Of a DNA stretch of 64,000 nucleotides, positions 33,014-44,558 are shown piece by piece; positions within the stretch are counted from its first letter, which is position 1; the number at the start of each line of letters is the position of its first letter. The translations under genes and the position numbers were made by a program. A model generated the notes under the pieces. The model was not told the origin of the DNA and ran no database searches. It worked only from the letters and a program-made list of their open reading frames with translations. Source of the DNA: Strongylocentrotus purpuratus (taxonomy: Eukaryota; Echinodermata; Echinoidea; Camarodonta; Strongylocentrotidae); contig NW_022145611.1 of assembly GCF_000002235.5 (NCBI RefSeq), positions 17,209,633 through 17,273,632 of the forward strand. Reading direction: 5' to 3'.

Positions 33014-33329
33014 CTCCCTGAGTGTGGCAAGTGTCTTTTTCTCGATCGTAGATTGTTTAAGTAGCTCCTTGTTCTCCTTCTCCAGCTCCTTGGCCCTGTC
33101 TCCGGATCCCTTGTTCTTGCCAACGGTCTTCTGCAGGAGCTTATTGTCCTGCTCCAGGCTGCCGATCCTGGCATGGGCCTTGTCCAGCTGCTGGTCCCTG
33201 GACTCCATCAGGCCACGCAGCCGCTTGACCTCCTTCTCCAGGTTATGCTTCTCCTTGGTGAGTGTCTCTTGGTCCAGCTCCAGGGTCTTGCTGTCTTTCT
33301 CCAGCTCCTCCAAGCGCTTCTCAGAGAGA
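33014..33329 (-). CDS. CCDC88: CCDC88 exon g: coiled coil
   Basis: 316 bp, residues 704-809, phase 2 in and 0 out. Acceptor CACACAG|TCTCTC; donor GGGAG|GTTCGT, a weak non-consensus donor (GTTCGT rather than GTRAGT) whose use is supported by the join LREELVNEKIKTQQ. Includes ELEKENKELLKQSTIEKKTLATLRE, matching vertebrate ELEKENKELVKRATIDIKTLVTLRE. Confidence 0.94.
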
Positions 33330-33633
33330 CTGTGTGTGAATTAGGAGGAATTGTAACAGTGAAGAGTTTATCTCCACAAGAACAGCCATAATAATCCATG
33401 CTATCCAATATAGAATGTTGAATAAAAAAATGTAAAAGCATATTACCTACGTATAGAACCTGCATATTCCTCATGAAATTTTTCTTCATGAGCCTACATG
33501 TATACAGTAGAATGAAACGGTATATCGGCCATATAATGTTAATTTTTTGATGAGATGAATTTCTGTCAAAGCTAGTATTACTTCAGATTTTTTTGATTTT
33601 TTCATTCCTTGAGTGAAATTCCTTCCGTCTTAC

Positions 33634-34702
33634 CTGAGAGCTTCAATTTGTTTCTTCAATCTCTCCACCTCTCTCTCCAGGTCCTGGTTATCTCTCTCTA
33701 GCTTGTGTATCGTATCCTTGTTGAGCTCCGCCACCTTCTCCACCTTCCTCTTCTCGTTACCCAGCTTCATGTTGTCCACCTCTAGCTGTCCCACCTTGTC
33801 CTGCACCGTCTTGATCCCTTCCACCATCTTCTGCAGCTGCCTGTTCTCCCTCTCACACTCCTCCTTGTAATGCTCCATCTCCGTGATCCTGGTCGCCATG
33901 CCTTTCATCGCATCCAGCGACCTCTGCAGGGTCTGCGTGTCCGCTTTTAACCTCACGTTCTCGTTCTCGCAATGCTCCAACCGCTGGACGCGGACTTTGG
34001 AAGACTCCAGCGCCCGGGTCAACTTGCTGGTCTCCACCTCCAGCTCTGTATTGCTCTTCTCAACCTCATCAAACTTTTCACACATCAACTTGAGCATTTC
34101 AACATTCCTCAACAGTTTCTCCTTCTCCAACTCCAGAGCCTCACTGCTCTTCTCCAACTCCTCAACCCTATCCGTCCTGTCTTTCAATCTCTCCAAAGAT
34201 TTCCGTAATTGCTTTGTCTCGTGTTCTGCTTTGGACAGTTTACTCTGATTATCCATCATGTCCTCTAATAATTTCCTATTCTCTTTTTCTACATCCTGTA
34301 TCCTCTGGTCTACATCCTTCTTATTCCTCTCCCTCAGGGTTTCTATCGTCCTTTCCAATTGTTCTTTCTCTGTATCCCATTCCTTCTGGTACCTCTCAGA
34401 GTTCTCCTTGATGGTCATGATGGTGTCATCCAGAGCCTTCTTCTCTCTCTTGAGGACACTGTTATCCTGTTCAATCTCAAGATGACCGGTCATCTCCTTG
34501 GAGCTGGCCTGTTGCACCTTCTCCAGCTTCCTGCTGAGTCTCTGGTTCTCTTTCTCCACCTCCAGGAGCCGAGTCTGGGCTTCCAACCCAGCAGACTCTC
34601 TCATTGCTTCCATCTCCCGCTGGAGTCTCTGACATTCATTCTCTAATTTGTGCACTTTACTTGAAGCACTGTCATTGCACTCTGCTGACAAGGAGGTAGC
34701 AG
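33634..34702 (-). CDS. CCDC88: CCDC88 exon f: large central coiled-coil exon
   Basis: 1069 bp, residues 348-704, phase 1 in and phase 2 out; the largest exon. Acceptor TCATCAG|CTGCTA; donor CTCAG|GTAAGA. The true start is the splice acceptor; an upstream in-frame ATG at 34790 is intronic. About 356 residues of uninterrupted heptads rich in Leu, Glu and Lys with the family's recurring LExENxxL spacing (for example VHKLENECQRLQREME, IQDVEKENRKLLEDM, MCEKFDEVEKSNTELEVE). No Pro after the first residues, as expected for a long parallel coiled coil. Corresponds to the large central exon of vertebrate CCDC88 genes. Confidence 0.96.
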
Positions 34703-35052
34703 CTGATGAGAAGTAAAACAAGGGGGGAAGAGTAAATTCAAATGATAGATTGCTTAATACAAACAGAGGTACAGGAAATGAAATACACAATCGATTTGAG
34801 ATTGAGCTTACATAAGCATTGTAGCAGTTAAACTATCACACAAAGTCTATCAGAAGATGTTCAAAAATTTATAAATTTCTGCATTTCATCACATGCATAT
34901 CATTATCGTCTGAAAAGATCCAGACAGTAGTTTACTAATATGTATTACAGACCATAGTTATTCAATGTTTTTCACGAACTTATAGGATATATATATCTTA
35001 CATATAATTTAAAAACTGACAATACAAACATCTAGCTTCGAACCGAGCATAC

Positions 35053-35335
35053 CTGAAGTGTTGAGCTTAGCCTTCTCCAGCTCCACACCCAGACTGGCCG
35101 ACTCGTTGAGACTCTGCTTATGGTCTGAGCTCAGCCTGGCTACCTCCTCGGCCAGCTCTGCTATCCTACCTCTGTCCATGTCCCTCTCCTCCTCCATGGT
35201 CTCCATCTGAGCCTTGGACCTGAGGCACTCTGCCTCTGCTAAGTGGCCCCGTTCCAGCTTGTCATTGGCAGTGGTGACCTGCTCCTCAAGCAGGGACTTG
35301 GTCTCAACAAGGACCTGGTTGTCTTCTTTTAATTC
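35053..35335 (-). CDS. CCDC88: CCDC88 exon e: coiled coil
   Basis: 94 codons plus one base (phase 0 in, phase 1 out), residues 254-348. Acceptor ATTCAG|GAATTA; donor TTCAG|GTATGC. Begins ELKEDNQVLVETKSLLEEQ, almost identical to vertebrate ELKEDNQVLLETKTMLEDQ, and carries MEEERDMDRGRIAELAEEV (vertebrate MEMERDMDRKKIEELMEE). Ends LEKAKLNTS before the split codon. A 203-bp MITE-like repeat starts 29 bp upstream of the acceptor. Confidence 0.95.
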
Positions 35336-35364
35336 CTGAATGATACACATACTGGAAGTGTTAC

Positions 35365-35567
35365 TTAAAGCCCCACTGCACTACATATAGCTACTTGCGC
35401 CCTATATCCCTCTATATAGCAAACAATGCCTAAGAGGTGACTGTTGGTCCCCCGTAATGCCCTTTTTCTTATTTAATTGAGAGTTGATTTGATGAGATAA
35501 CTACCTGTCAGTGACCTTGCAGGGAGGTCTAAACCCTTCTGGCCAAACTAGGGCAGATGGGCTTTAA
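35365..35567. mobile_element. 200-bp dispersed element, family 3 copy 2
   Basis: Ends TTAAAGCCCC and GGGCTTTAA are inverted, and the body aligns along its length with 28187-28384. It lies 29 bp upstream (gene sense) of the acceptor of exon 35053-35335. Confidence 0.8.
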
Positions 35568-36022
35568 GATGTTAAACAGGCTGTCTGCATCTATAGGCAT
35601 CTTAGACAAGTACCCTCTACTGTCTTGGATAAAATGATGTAATGAATAAAGCTATGTGCACATTTGATTGAGACAGTTTAAACTGCGTTCCAAATATACA
35701 ACACTCTTCATAATAAATCTTGAATTTCTAGTTATCAGACCTGGTGAAATGATAGCCAAGCAGATAAAATGGCTTCGTTGAATGCTCTATCCAAAAGTAT
35801 ATGATCAATACAGAGTTTAACCTCACATACATGTTCTTGACCTTTCTTCTTCTATCAGACTATGTTACCAGTTCTCCTTTATTCTAATTCTGATTCTTAT
35901 TTTTTTCAAAAATCATGATTACCTCACACTCAGAAAAACCAAATCATATTCTTTTGATTCTGAACAGACGGCTTCTCTTTCCTCTGAAAAGTTGGAAAAT
36001 GCCTCACACCAACAAGAGAACA

Positions 36023-36170
36023 GGGACCTGTTTCACAAAGCCCTTTTACATTGACAAATTACAAAAATCAGTGACAAATCTGCCCATAGCTAATCAGAAG
36101 CGAGGATTTCAGTAGCTTAGAACAAAAACTGTCATTTGTCACTGATGACAAGTTTTGTGAAACGGGCCCA
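36023..36170. mobile_element. MITE-like inverted repeat
   Basis: Ends GGGACCTGTTTCACAAAG and CTTTTGTGAAACGGGCCC-like (AGTTTTGTGAAACGGGCCC) are inverted, with inner arms ATCAGTGACAAATC / TTTGTCACTGATG. End motif related to the GGGCCCGTTGCACAAA ends of the 28883 element. Confidence 0.75.
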
Positions 36171-36221
36171 GAAAGCAACTTAGATTCCGAAAGAAGATAT
36201 TTTACATAAATAGCATCTCAC

Positions 36222-36380
36222 CTCCACTCTTTTCTTGAGGTACTCCAGCTCATTGAGTTTCTCCCTGTACTTGGCGATCTCGTTCTCATACTTCTCTGCT
36301 TTGCTGGCCTTCTCCTTCCACACATCCAGCTCATCCCTGTAGGCCCTGGCTGAACGTGCATCTTGTGTCAGCTCAAGATT
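36222..36380 (-). CDS. CCDC88: CCDC88 exon d: coiled coil
   Basis: 53 codons, residues 201-253, phase 0/0. Acceptor CCATCAG|AATCTT; donor GTGGAG|GTGAGA. Contains the family hallmark DARSARAYRDELDVWKEKA followed by ENEIAKYREKLNELEYLKKRVE. The join LRQE|NLELTQDARSAR mirrors vertebrate LQQENMNLLSDARSAR. Coiled-coil heptads throughout. Confidence 0.95.
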
Positions 36381-36998
36381 CTGATGGGTCAAACACGGGA
36401 CAAATAATAATAAGGCGCATAAATGGTTGAGAAAACATATTGTTTTGTAATTTTTTGTAGTTTTTGCAAGTTTGTAATAACTGTATGATATGTATGAACA
36501 ACATATTCAACAAAGCTATCTGAATATAAAGATTGTAAAACACTTTAGGAATAACTTATAACAATTTGCTCATTTCTTTGCGTAATGCCCCCTAAAAGAG
36601 CATATAACAATTATCACACAAGTCAAATTCAAGTACGGCTTGCAATCCTATATACCCCAAAACCCCATTTGTCAGATATGTTTCGGTTTCACTACATGAA
36701 TGCACACATATTGATACTCAAAAGTACTTGAAAAGTCACCATATATATTTTTGCTCGCTTTCTCATGGCTCATGATTTTGAGTTCAAAATCAAAATCTAT
36801 ATATGACACATTTCAATAAACAAATCTTTAGAAATTGCCTACATTCAGCACAGGGACACGCTTTGATCTATTCTGCCTTCTAATCGAATGTTTGTATTGA
36901 TTGATTGGTAATGGATAGGGCTGAGGGGGGGGGGGGCAAGGCACATCATTACTGATACCCTCGCCATCGCTTTAAACAGACTTTTAAACTCGGCTTAC

Positions 36999-37244
36999 CT
37001 CTTGCCGTAACTTCTGCAGTGTCGTGTTGTACTTCTCCACCTCCTCTTTGTACTCCAGCACCATCTCATTCTTCTCCTCCAGCTCCTGCCTCATCCTCCG
37101 CAGCTTGGCCTTGGACTCGGCCAGCTCCACGGTCACATGCCGCTTGTCCGTCCCGGGGCTCGTCAGGGACGGGGAGGGGGAGAGGACGCGCCCGTCCGCC
37201 TGGGATTGGAGGAACTCCTTCTCTTGACTCAGCTCCATGATGGT
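36999..37244 (-). CDS. CCDC88: CCDC88 exon c: start of coiled coil
   Basis: 82 codons, residues 119-200, phase 0/0. Acceptor CCATAG|ACC; donor CAAGAG|GTAAGC. Begins TIMELSQEKEFL (vertebrate ETIIELSEERDGL), then a Ser/Pro-rich insert (SPSPSLTSPG, also variable in vertebrates), then the first heptads VELAESKAKLRRMRQELEEK. GC-rich compared with the introns around it. The intron before it is about 7.2 kb, one of the longest fully contained here. Confidence 0.93.
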
Positions 37245-40200
37245 CTATGGATCAAACAAAGAATGAATGGACAAATAAAGAAATGATGAATTCACATCTT
37301 CTTTATATAAGCTTCTTCCATACATTCCGTAAATTTTCTATTTGGAACATAGCAGAATATGCTGTTTTGGCTCTTACCAAAAAAGATTTTTTGTTCTGCA
37401 ATGAAGCACAATGAAGCAGAACAAAGCAACTAAATGCTCATATCACCCTTGATTATGTAAACTTTTTAACTGTTCTATTTTTAACATCATTTGAAGTTTC
37501 ATTTTCCACAAACCTAGATGTTTGGCTGGGTGGTCCCCCCCCCCCCCCCCCTCATGATGTTCTAAATAAGGTGCCAAACTAGAAAGAATCTTTCCTGTTC
37601 ACAAGCATGACAAATGTACTGAAATTACTTTAACTTTATATGTGATTATTCTGTCTTTTCAAATTTTGTTCAAATACTACACAGATGCCTACCCGGTACA
37701 TACATCTTTGCAATATAAAACTGGAAGAAAAAAATTAATCCTCGCAGTTGAGCATCTGTCAGAAAATTAAGGAAATCAGAAAGGGACCAACACTGATATC
37801 ATTGTGATAAAGGGTTTACTTCCTTTTCCACTCTAATGGTGAATATCATTCTCAGCTAATGTTTGTCTTTCATACAAGGAAGTTGATCTCCTTCTCAGAA
37901 ACTACACTATGTGTCTACCTGAGCATTATTAGTACCGTAGCTATGAACCCAACAATGAAGATTAATGAAGATTAATGAAGATTAAGAGGGTGATTAAGGA
38001 CATTAACAAAAGCCAAGGAGATAAAAGGCTTATTTTTGTACACTATGTGCTTTACATCAGCATGTTTATCAGGCTTTTAATTAATATTTAAAGTAGCCTA
38101 TGCCTGAGATTCATTAGGCTTTTGTTTTGTTTGTTAGTTTGTTTGTTTCAGCTGTTTACTTCACATGAGCATTACGCATTAAAGAGCTAAAGGACGCTAT
38201 ACACAATGTACCCGAGATTGATCAACATTGTTTGCTTGTTTTTGTTTTGTTTGTTTTTTACATTGATGTTGTTTGTTTGTTGTTGTTGTTGCTGATTTTC
38301 CATGGTTTTCTCATCAATAATCAGTTAAATTAGTTGTATTAGCATCTCCATCATCCCGAACAACTAAACCACAAGACAATTCATGATACAATATCAACTG
38401 CAAGTTTGTCCGAAACTAGTTGGCCCTTTGCATCCACATCTGCACCCCATTAATACTACCCCTCTGGGATGTTGGCAAGAACATTTGGGGAATATTAGCA
38501 CCAACAACAGACCTCATTGTCACCCTCTTTGTTTGAAATCAAAACCACATGAACATACTTGGCTCAAAGGAGAAGAAAATTTGTGAATCATGTAAGGTTA
38601 GACCGCATGATCAGTCTCCGTAATACGACCTTTGACACACGTCATACTCCTGGAATTTCATTAAGGAGTGAAACTCCTGCCAAGCATGGATGCAGTCAAG
38701 ACGGGGGTTGTAACACTATTTCCGGTTATACTGTTTTCACACTGGCAATATTTTGCTTAACCCCGTACTATAGGTGGGGTTAAGGGGGGGTCTTAGCCCC
38801 ACCTATAGTACGGGGTTAAGCCTATTCCACTTTCTGTTCAGACTGGTTTTTACCAAAGTGGGCTAAAGTTGGCTAACCCCACCTACAGTACGGGGTTAAC
38901 TAACCCTGCAAAATAGCAGGGCTAACTCCGCAATTGTGGTGCTAACTCCTGCTAACCCCGCAATTGCGGTGCTAAGCAAAATGAATGAGAACAGAAACGA
39001 AAAATAGTCCGGTACTACGCAATGGAGCGTATCGCAGCTGGCCAGATGCGAAGTATGTCCAATCATAACATACACGATATCCGGGGTTAACGAAATGCAG
39101 TGAGAACAGCGGGAATTTTCTTATTCCGGAATAGGCGCTAGTACGGGACTAAAAACAGCGAGTGTGAAAAGCCAAAAAAATAGTCCGGGGTTAAGGATAG
39201 TACGGGGCTAAGCAAAGTACGGGGTTAAGCAAAACCAGTGTGAAAAGAGTATTAAAGGATTTGCAGTTCATGGCCTGGCTGTATCTTGTTTGTACATGGT
39301 TGCTAATACATTTTCCCGATTATTACCCATGCTACATGCACACAGGAACATGTCACATGGAGCACGAGTTGAGTGGCATAAAGGTCATTGATCCGAAAGG
39401 GAAATGTGGTACATGATTGATAAGAATGAGTCTGTCACAGCTAGGCAGACAAAGTTGGAAACATATCTTTAAATAGGAAGTTTGAGGATTGTTGATAGTC
39501 AACACAGCATATCAATTCCCCCCCCCCCCCCTCTACCATCCTGTGAAAGATTGAACTTGATATGGAACGTGGGCAGAGCATGCGCAGTTAATCTTGATTA
39601 AATTGCAATGACTGTTGATTGTTATGGCAACAGAGATGTCTATAACATACTGTACATTTTATAGTTCCTTCTTTAAACAAGAAATATTGCCCCCACCCCC
39701 AGAATGTGACTCCAGATAGATAACCAGTGTTGAGTAATCAAATAAAAATTATGATGACTTATGATTGTTATGGCGACATAGATACATACAACTGAAAGGG
39801 CCCCTCCCATCCATGAGTCAGCGCTTACATGTAATAAGTAAATGAATGAATAAAATAACTAAATAAACAAGTTTCTCCTATTATGTCACTATTATAATTA
39901 CATGTCTGTATTTTGATAAGCTGTACGCAACCATTGACAAAAAAAGTAATGGTTTGGATTTGGAATGAGTCACATTTGTAAGGACAAAAAAGAAAAAAAA
40001 AGAATGAGCTCCGATTCCTGTACATAATCCTGATAAGAATTCAATTGATTCAAGGTCCATAACAGATTTTCCTTTATGTAAGAGTAACTCATTTCTCTGC
40101 CTCCCAGCAAAATTCAGTCATCAAATGCCAGATGAATTACAAATGTTTTGTGATATTTAACAATTGTTATGACGACTGAAATTGCCATTGCAAGGTGGTC

Positions 40201-43200
40201 TCAATACAATTCTCCTTCTCCCAAAGGACGTTTAAATAAAAAAATGTTTGTGCATGGTTAAATTGTATAGTTCATTCTATATTGGGGTAAAAAAAAAATT
40301 CAAACACAAGGCTACAGTCTGACAGGAACTTTCCTCCAAAAATGAATAATAACATTTAAAAGAAGGTTAAAAGATTTTGTTAGATGATAGACCACCTGCA
40401 TGACTCAATACAATTTAAATGGACATTATAGATTTGTGCTTTGGCCCCTGTTGGGTAGAGATGCCATATAACGTATATTTCTGACAAGTGATATATTCCA
40501 GACAGCCATAATTGACTTTTATGGGATTGTACTTTCTGGGTGAATTTTCTCTGATCCAGGGATATGAGTGTTCACGAAAATTAAGAATGGTGCATGCTTG
40601 ACCCTAGTTATTTGTCTACCCAGTAATAGTTGCTTTATTCTCAATTAATTTACAATGTGTACACTACCGGGAGTTATAAAATACTTATTACCAGAAAATG
40701 GTGTAACAGGACAACCTCTTACAGACTGATATTTTATTATAGGTTATATCAGGCTCCGTGCATCCATGCCAAAATTTGGCAAGTGGCATCTATTTTACAA
40801 AGGATGAAGAACATACATGTAGTTTTGCATATTTTTTAGGCCAGAGTAAAATTTCCCATAAAATTCACTGGCTGTAAATCCTACTAAAAATTTCTGCCCA
40901 TTAATCGAGAAAGTTGGATTAAAAGATTATAAGTGCAACTATGTACATTATATTTTCATGAAACACATTTTAAAAGTAAGTAATAGTCCTGCTTTATCAA
41001 TTCTTACAATCCTCTAGAGCTGTGTCATTAAATAACTTGACACTAAAACAAGAAAACCCATACATTTGTGTTATTTATCCTCTGTCTGCTGGAAACCATA
41101 TATCACCAATGTAACATCACAGTGAAGAGATAAAAATCCAGCAGCCAGCATTTAAATTCTATCCTCATCTAAAGGGCATGTTTCCTTCTTGGCTAGATTT
41201 ATGACTTCTCTGACAAATAAGTATCAGGTTTATTCTTCCTGTATACACAAACTGTCCGCAATTAAAAGCAGTACCGGCAGTGTAAGGATACAGTATGCAC
41301 CCAATTCTTGGCAAACTTGGCTGTCTGATGGTGACCATTTAGTCACGTCCGTCTACTCAAGGTGCCTGTGCCTGCTTTGCAGCCCAGGCCCCCATCTTAT
41401 TTCATTCATAAGGAGTTCTGACTGATCTGAATGGACCAGAAATGGACCGGAAATCCTCAACATAAGAAAAGGTTATACTTTGTGACTGATTGAAAGAAAT
41501 TTGATTGATTGATATCAATACAATTTTTATAAAATGGGGCCCTGCGGTCTGGGCTCCGTCTCATAAACATTTAGATTGATTCAAAGAAAGCTCTGTACTA
41601 TAGAGAGATAAGAATTTGTGATCAATCCAGTTCAATCGCAACTTCACTAAGACCGGGCTCTGGTATGTTAAAGGATCAAGTGCTACAGGTGCTCAGTGAA
41701 ATCTATTTGGTCATGATATTGTAGATCTACATTTTCTCTTATGCAGTGAGCTAAATGTTATGCGAATATTACGTTTGAAGGTGAGGAAATCTAGATTGAA
41801 TCCCATCCGTACTGACTCTACATCCAAAATATTATTTGAATCTAAAAGTGTCCCTATAAAATTATTTTGAAGTTCTAGAATACAGATCACTGTCCTATAG
41901 ATCTGTACTAGAGCAAGATGAATACCATTTATTTTCAAACATCTATCAATAGGGGTTCAAGTAATCTAAAACTTTGTCCTTTCAATTGTACCAACAAAAT
42001 GCTGTCCTGACATTTAAAACATTTACAGCTCAAACCCTACACTGTACATAACATCTTATATTGTACAGATTTCATGTGATGATGCCCAAAGAACAGCACA
42101 TTCTACGACATTTCCTCCTGAAGCAACGGGGCTATTTATGTGCTTATGAAAATGGATACTGAAACGGATATTAGATTATTCCTGTGACATATTTCCTGGA
42201 TGGGGGAGAGACAAGCCGTGTGATGTGGTCACAACCATCCTGGATGAAGACTCTGGGCTTAAACCTCAGACAAGATTTAGAATGTAATTACTGACTCATC
42301 GAGATCTCAGAGAGGATGCATAGAATTGTTTGGAATTAACAAAACGAAGAGCAGATAATGTATTCTTCACATCTCCAAGGAATTATGTGTATTCAGTATC
42401 CACACAGGTGTTCTATATTAAAGACCTGCTTTAAAAAAGTAGAATTTGAGCCCTATTATTTTCTTTTTTCAGACTTTCAAAAAAGCTCTTTTGGAATCAT
42501 CGTGGCTTTGTAGTCCTATTTCCATCACTTTATATGTCTTTGCAAGGACAGTCTGCATCTCATTCTGGCCATGTGCCTCATATACTAGAATAGGTTACTA
42601 TGATTTTAAAAACTTACTAGGCTATATCAGATTTGTTTTCTTATAAGGACTGCACAAGCATATCTGGAGATGCTAAATGGAAACTAAAAACAAAATTAAC
42701 GTCAATCTGTCCCAAGCTAACATAAATCATCTTCCATATCAGATGACTATATTTCAGCCATAAAAAAGAACTGTATCAATGGCCTGGACATAATTCCTAG
42801 TGAAGTCCTTCAATCAAGGTACGGGAGAAGAGAGGAGACTGACTAATGAGACAAGCATTGTCTGTCCAGTTAAGTACACCTCACGAGACATAAACTGTTG
42901 AGGCACCCTCTCATTAATCCGGGTGTTCGTTAAGGAGCAGTTAATGCCCTTCCTCATTAAAAACATCAATGACCATAGCGCTAGGACAGCCAGGAGCTTT
43001 TAAGAGCCTGAGCAGAGTCCTGGGCTTCTGTGAGACACATCCTTGAACTGTGCCACCGCCAATTAGGAAACGATGCTTCACAGTGGCTATGAGCTAGGAT
43101 CCTGTCCCACAGGAAAGGCAATTCTCTTGCTGATCCAGCTGACATGTACAGCCGCCATGAATCATACATGGGACTAGAGACTTACTTCATGGCCATGTTC

Positions 43201-44417
43201 ACACTTCAAGAAGTTAAACAGGGTATATTGATTTATTCATGATCAGAGAGCCAAAATGTGTATCTATAGAGAATCTACACACCTTTTTTACAAATGCTCA
43301 ATGGGTGCAGAAGATAATGCTCATAAAAATTGTCAAAAAAAAGCATGACATTAAAAAATCTGAAATGTTTGCAGCAGTAGACGAAAAAAGAAGTCTTGTG
43401 GAAATTACCACTTGTGTATGCTTCATTCATAGTGCTCAGCAATTATGCTATTAAGAAATCATTTACAGAAATCAAGGCTATGGGTATGACCACTGCTTTA
43501 CAGGTTGCACATCATCCCAAAATGAGGTAGATATGAATATTTCTGTAAGTGGGAATGCATGCTATGTCATGGGAGGTAATGTCCCTTTATCGTATCGGGG
43601 AGGAGGGGGGTGTGATCGAGAGGAAGCTTTAGTCACTGTGCAGGCGTATCATCTTACTGGCTCAGCAGCACAGTCGGGCATCCTAAAATAGAGCATGCGT
43701 TGGGATTACCAGCAGGAAAGGCGCTATTTGATGACTGCTTTGATCCATGTTGGTAAACGGGGAAGTCAGATGTATCCCTACTTCACATGGGAGATTTACA
43801 CTCAAGTATGAGACAGACACACCGTGCATGGTGGCCTGACATGTGCCAGGGTTCCTCACTAACTTGTTTGAAAGAGGGTCCTGACTTCTTACATGTTGTA
43901 TGCATGCATACTATGTAAAAATGTCCAGATTTTGGGTGCCCATGTGGCCCAGGCGCCTATTTGTGTCGAACCCTGCATATAAATGCTCTAGCAACTTTTG
44001 CTCCTGGCTTTATCACCTATATAGTTAGGTTAGGGCTGCAACAGGGTTTGGGGTTTGGTCTAAGGTTAGGTAAAGTGACTGGTCCCATTTATCATTTCCA
44101 GAGGACTTGTTAGGGGTAGGGTACAAATATTTCCTAACCAGTCTTTCACAATAAAAGGCTAATGATTTTTAAAGAATGTGATCATTCATATCAATATCTG
44201 TCTTTCACCAATATTGTGCATTTTTAAAGTCTAACATGAGCTAGTTTCAGTTTGAAATTATTATGAAATCTGTAATATGTAAACTGAAAAAATTGCTATA
44301 CTGATTTGAGCTCAATAGGGCATAAAAACTGCACTTTGTGAGCCTAATGTACACTTTCTTTGGCCAAGTTCACCAGACCAACATTAATCTTTGATGTAGT
44401 AGAAGCGGTCAGCTTAC
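37245..44417 (-). other. 7.2-kb CCDC88 intron
   Basis: Between the HOOK-domain exon and the first coiled-coil exon. Contains a Harbinger-like element (38729-39251), poly-C tracts, a GATTAATGAA short tandem repeat near 37957-37985 and GTTT/TTGT-rich simple sequence at 38120-38295. No further exon recognised. Confidence 0.6.
38729..39251. mobile_element. non-autonomous PIF/Harbinger-like DNA transposon
   Basis: Terminal inverted repeats TACTGTTTTCACACTGG and CCAGTGTGAAAAGAGTA extend inward through TTTTGCTTAACCCCGTACT on both sides. TTA is duplicated exactly at the borders (38726-38728 and 39252-39254), the 3-bp target typical of PIF/Harbinger. The interior is filled with AGTACGGGGTTAAG / CTTAACCCCGTACT words in both orientations. 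No transposase. Confidence 0.8.
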
Positions 44418-44558
44418 CTCTGAATAGTCATCTCTCTCCGATGCCAGTCTGCGTAGATGGTTGATCATGTTCTTAGAGACTATCTCTTTCTGGGCCTGGT
44501 CTAGATCACTCAGCTCACCTAGCTCCAGGTTGAACACATTCTCTGAATTATCCGTCAC
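44418..44558 (-). CDS. CCDC88: CCDC88 exon b: end of HOOK domain
   Basis: 47 codons, residues 72-118, phase 0/0. Acceptor TTGCAG|GTGACG; donor TCAGAG|GTAAGC. Begins VTDNSENVFNLELGELSDLD and ends LRRLASERDDYSE, joining HIQE|VTDNSE exactly as in vertebrate CCDC88 proteins. It closes the HOOK domain just before the coiled coil. Too short to stand out as an ORF; found by splice sites and homology. Confidence 0.94.

Noticed and set aside
33883..34646. Plus-strand ORFs rich in Leu and Ser opposite the large exon
   Set aside because: Antisense shadows of the CCDC88 coiled-coil coding sequence.
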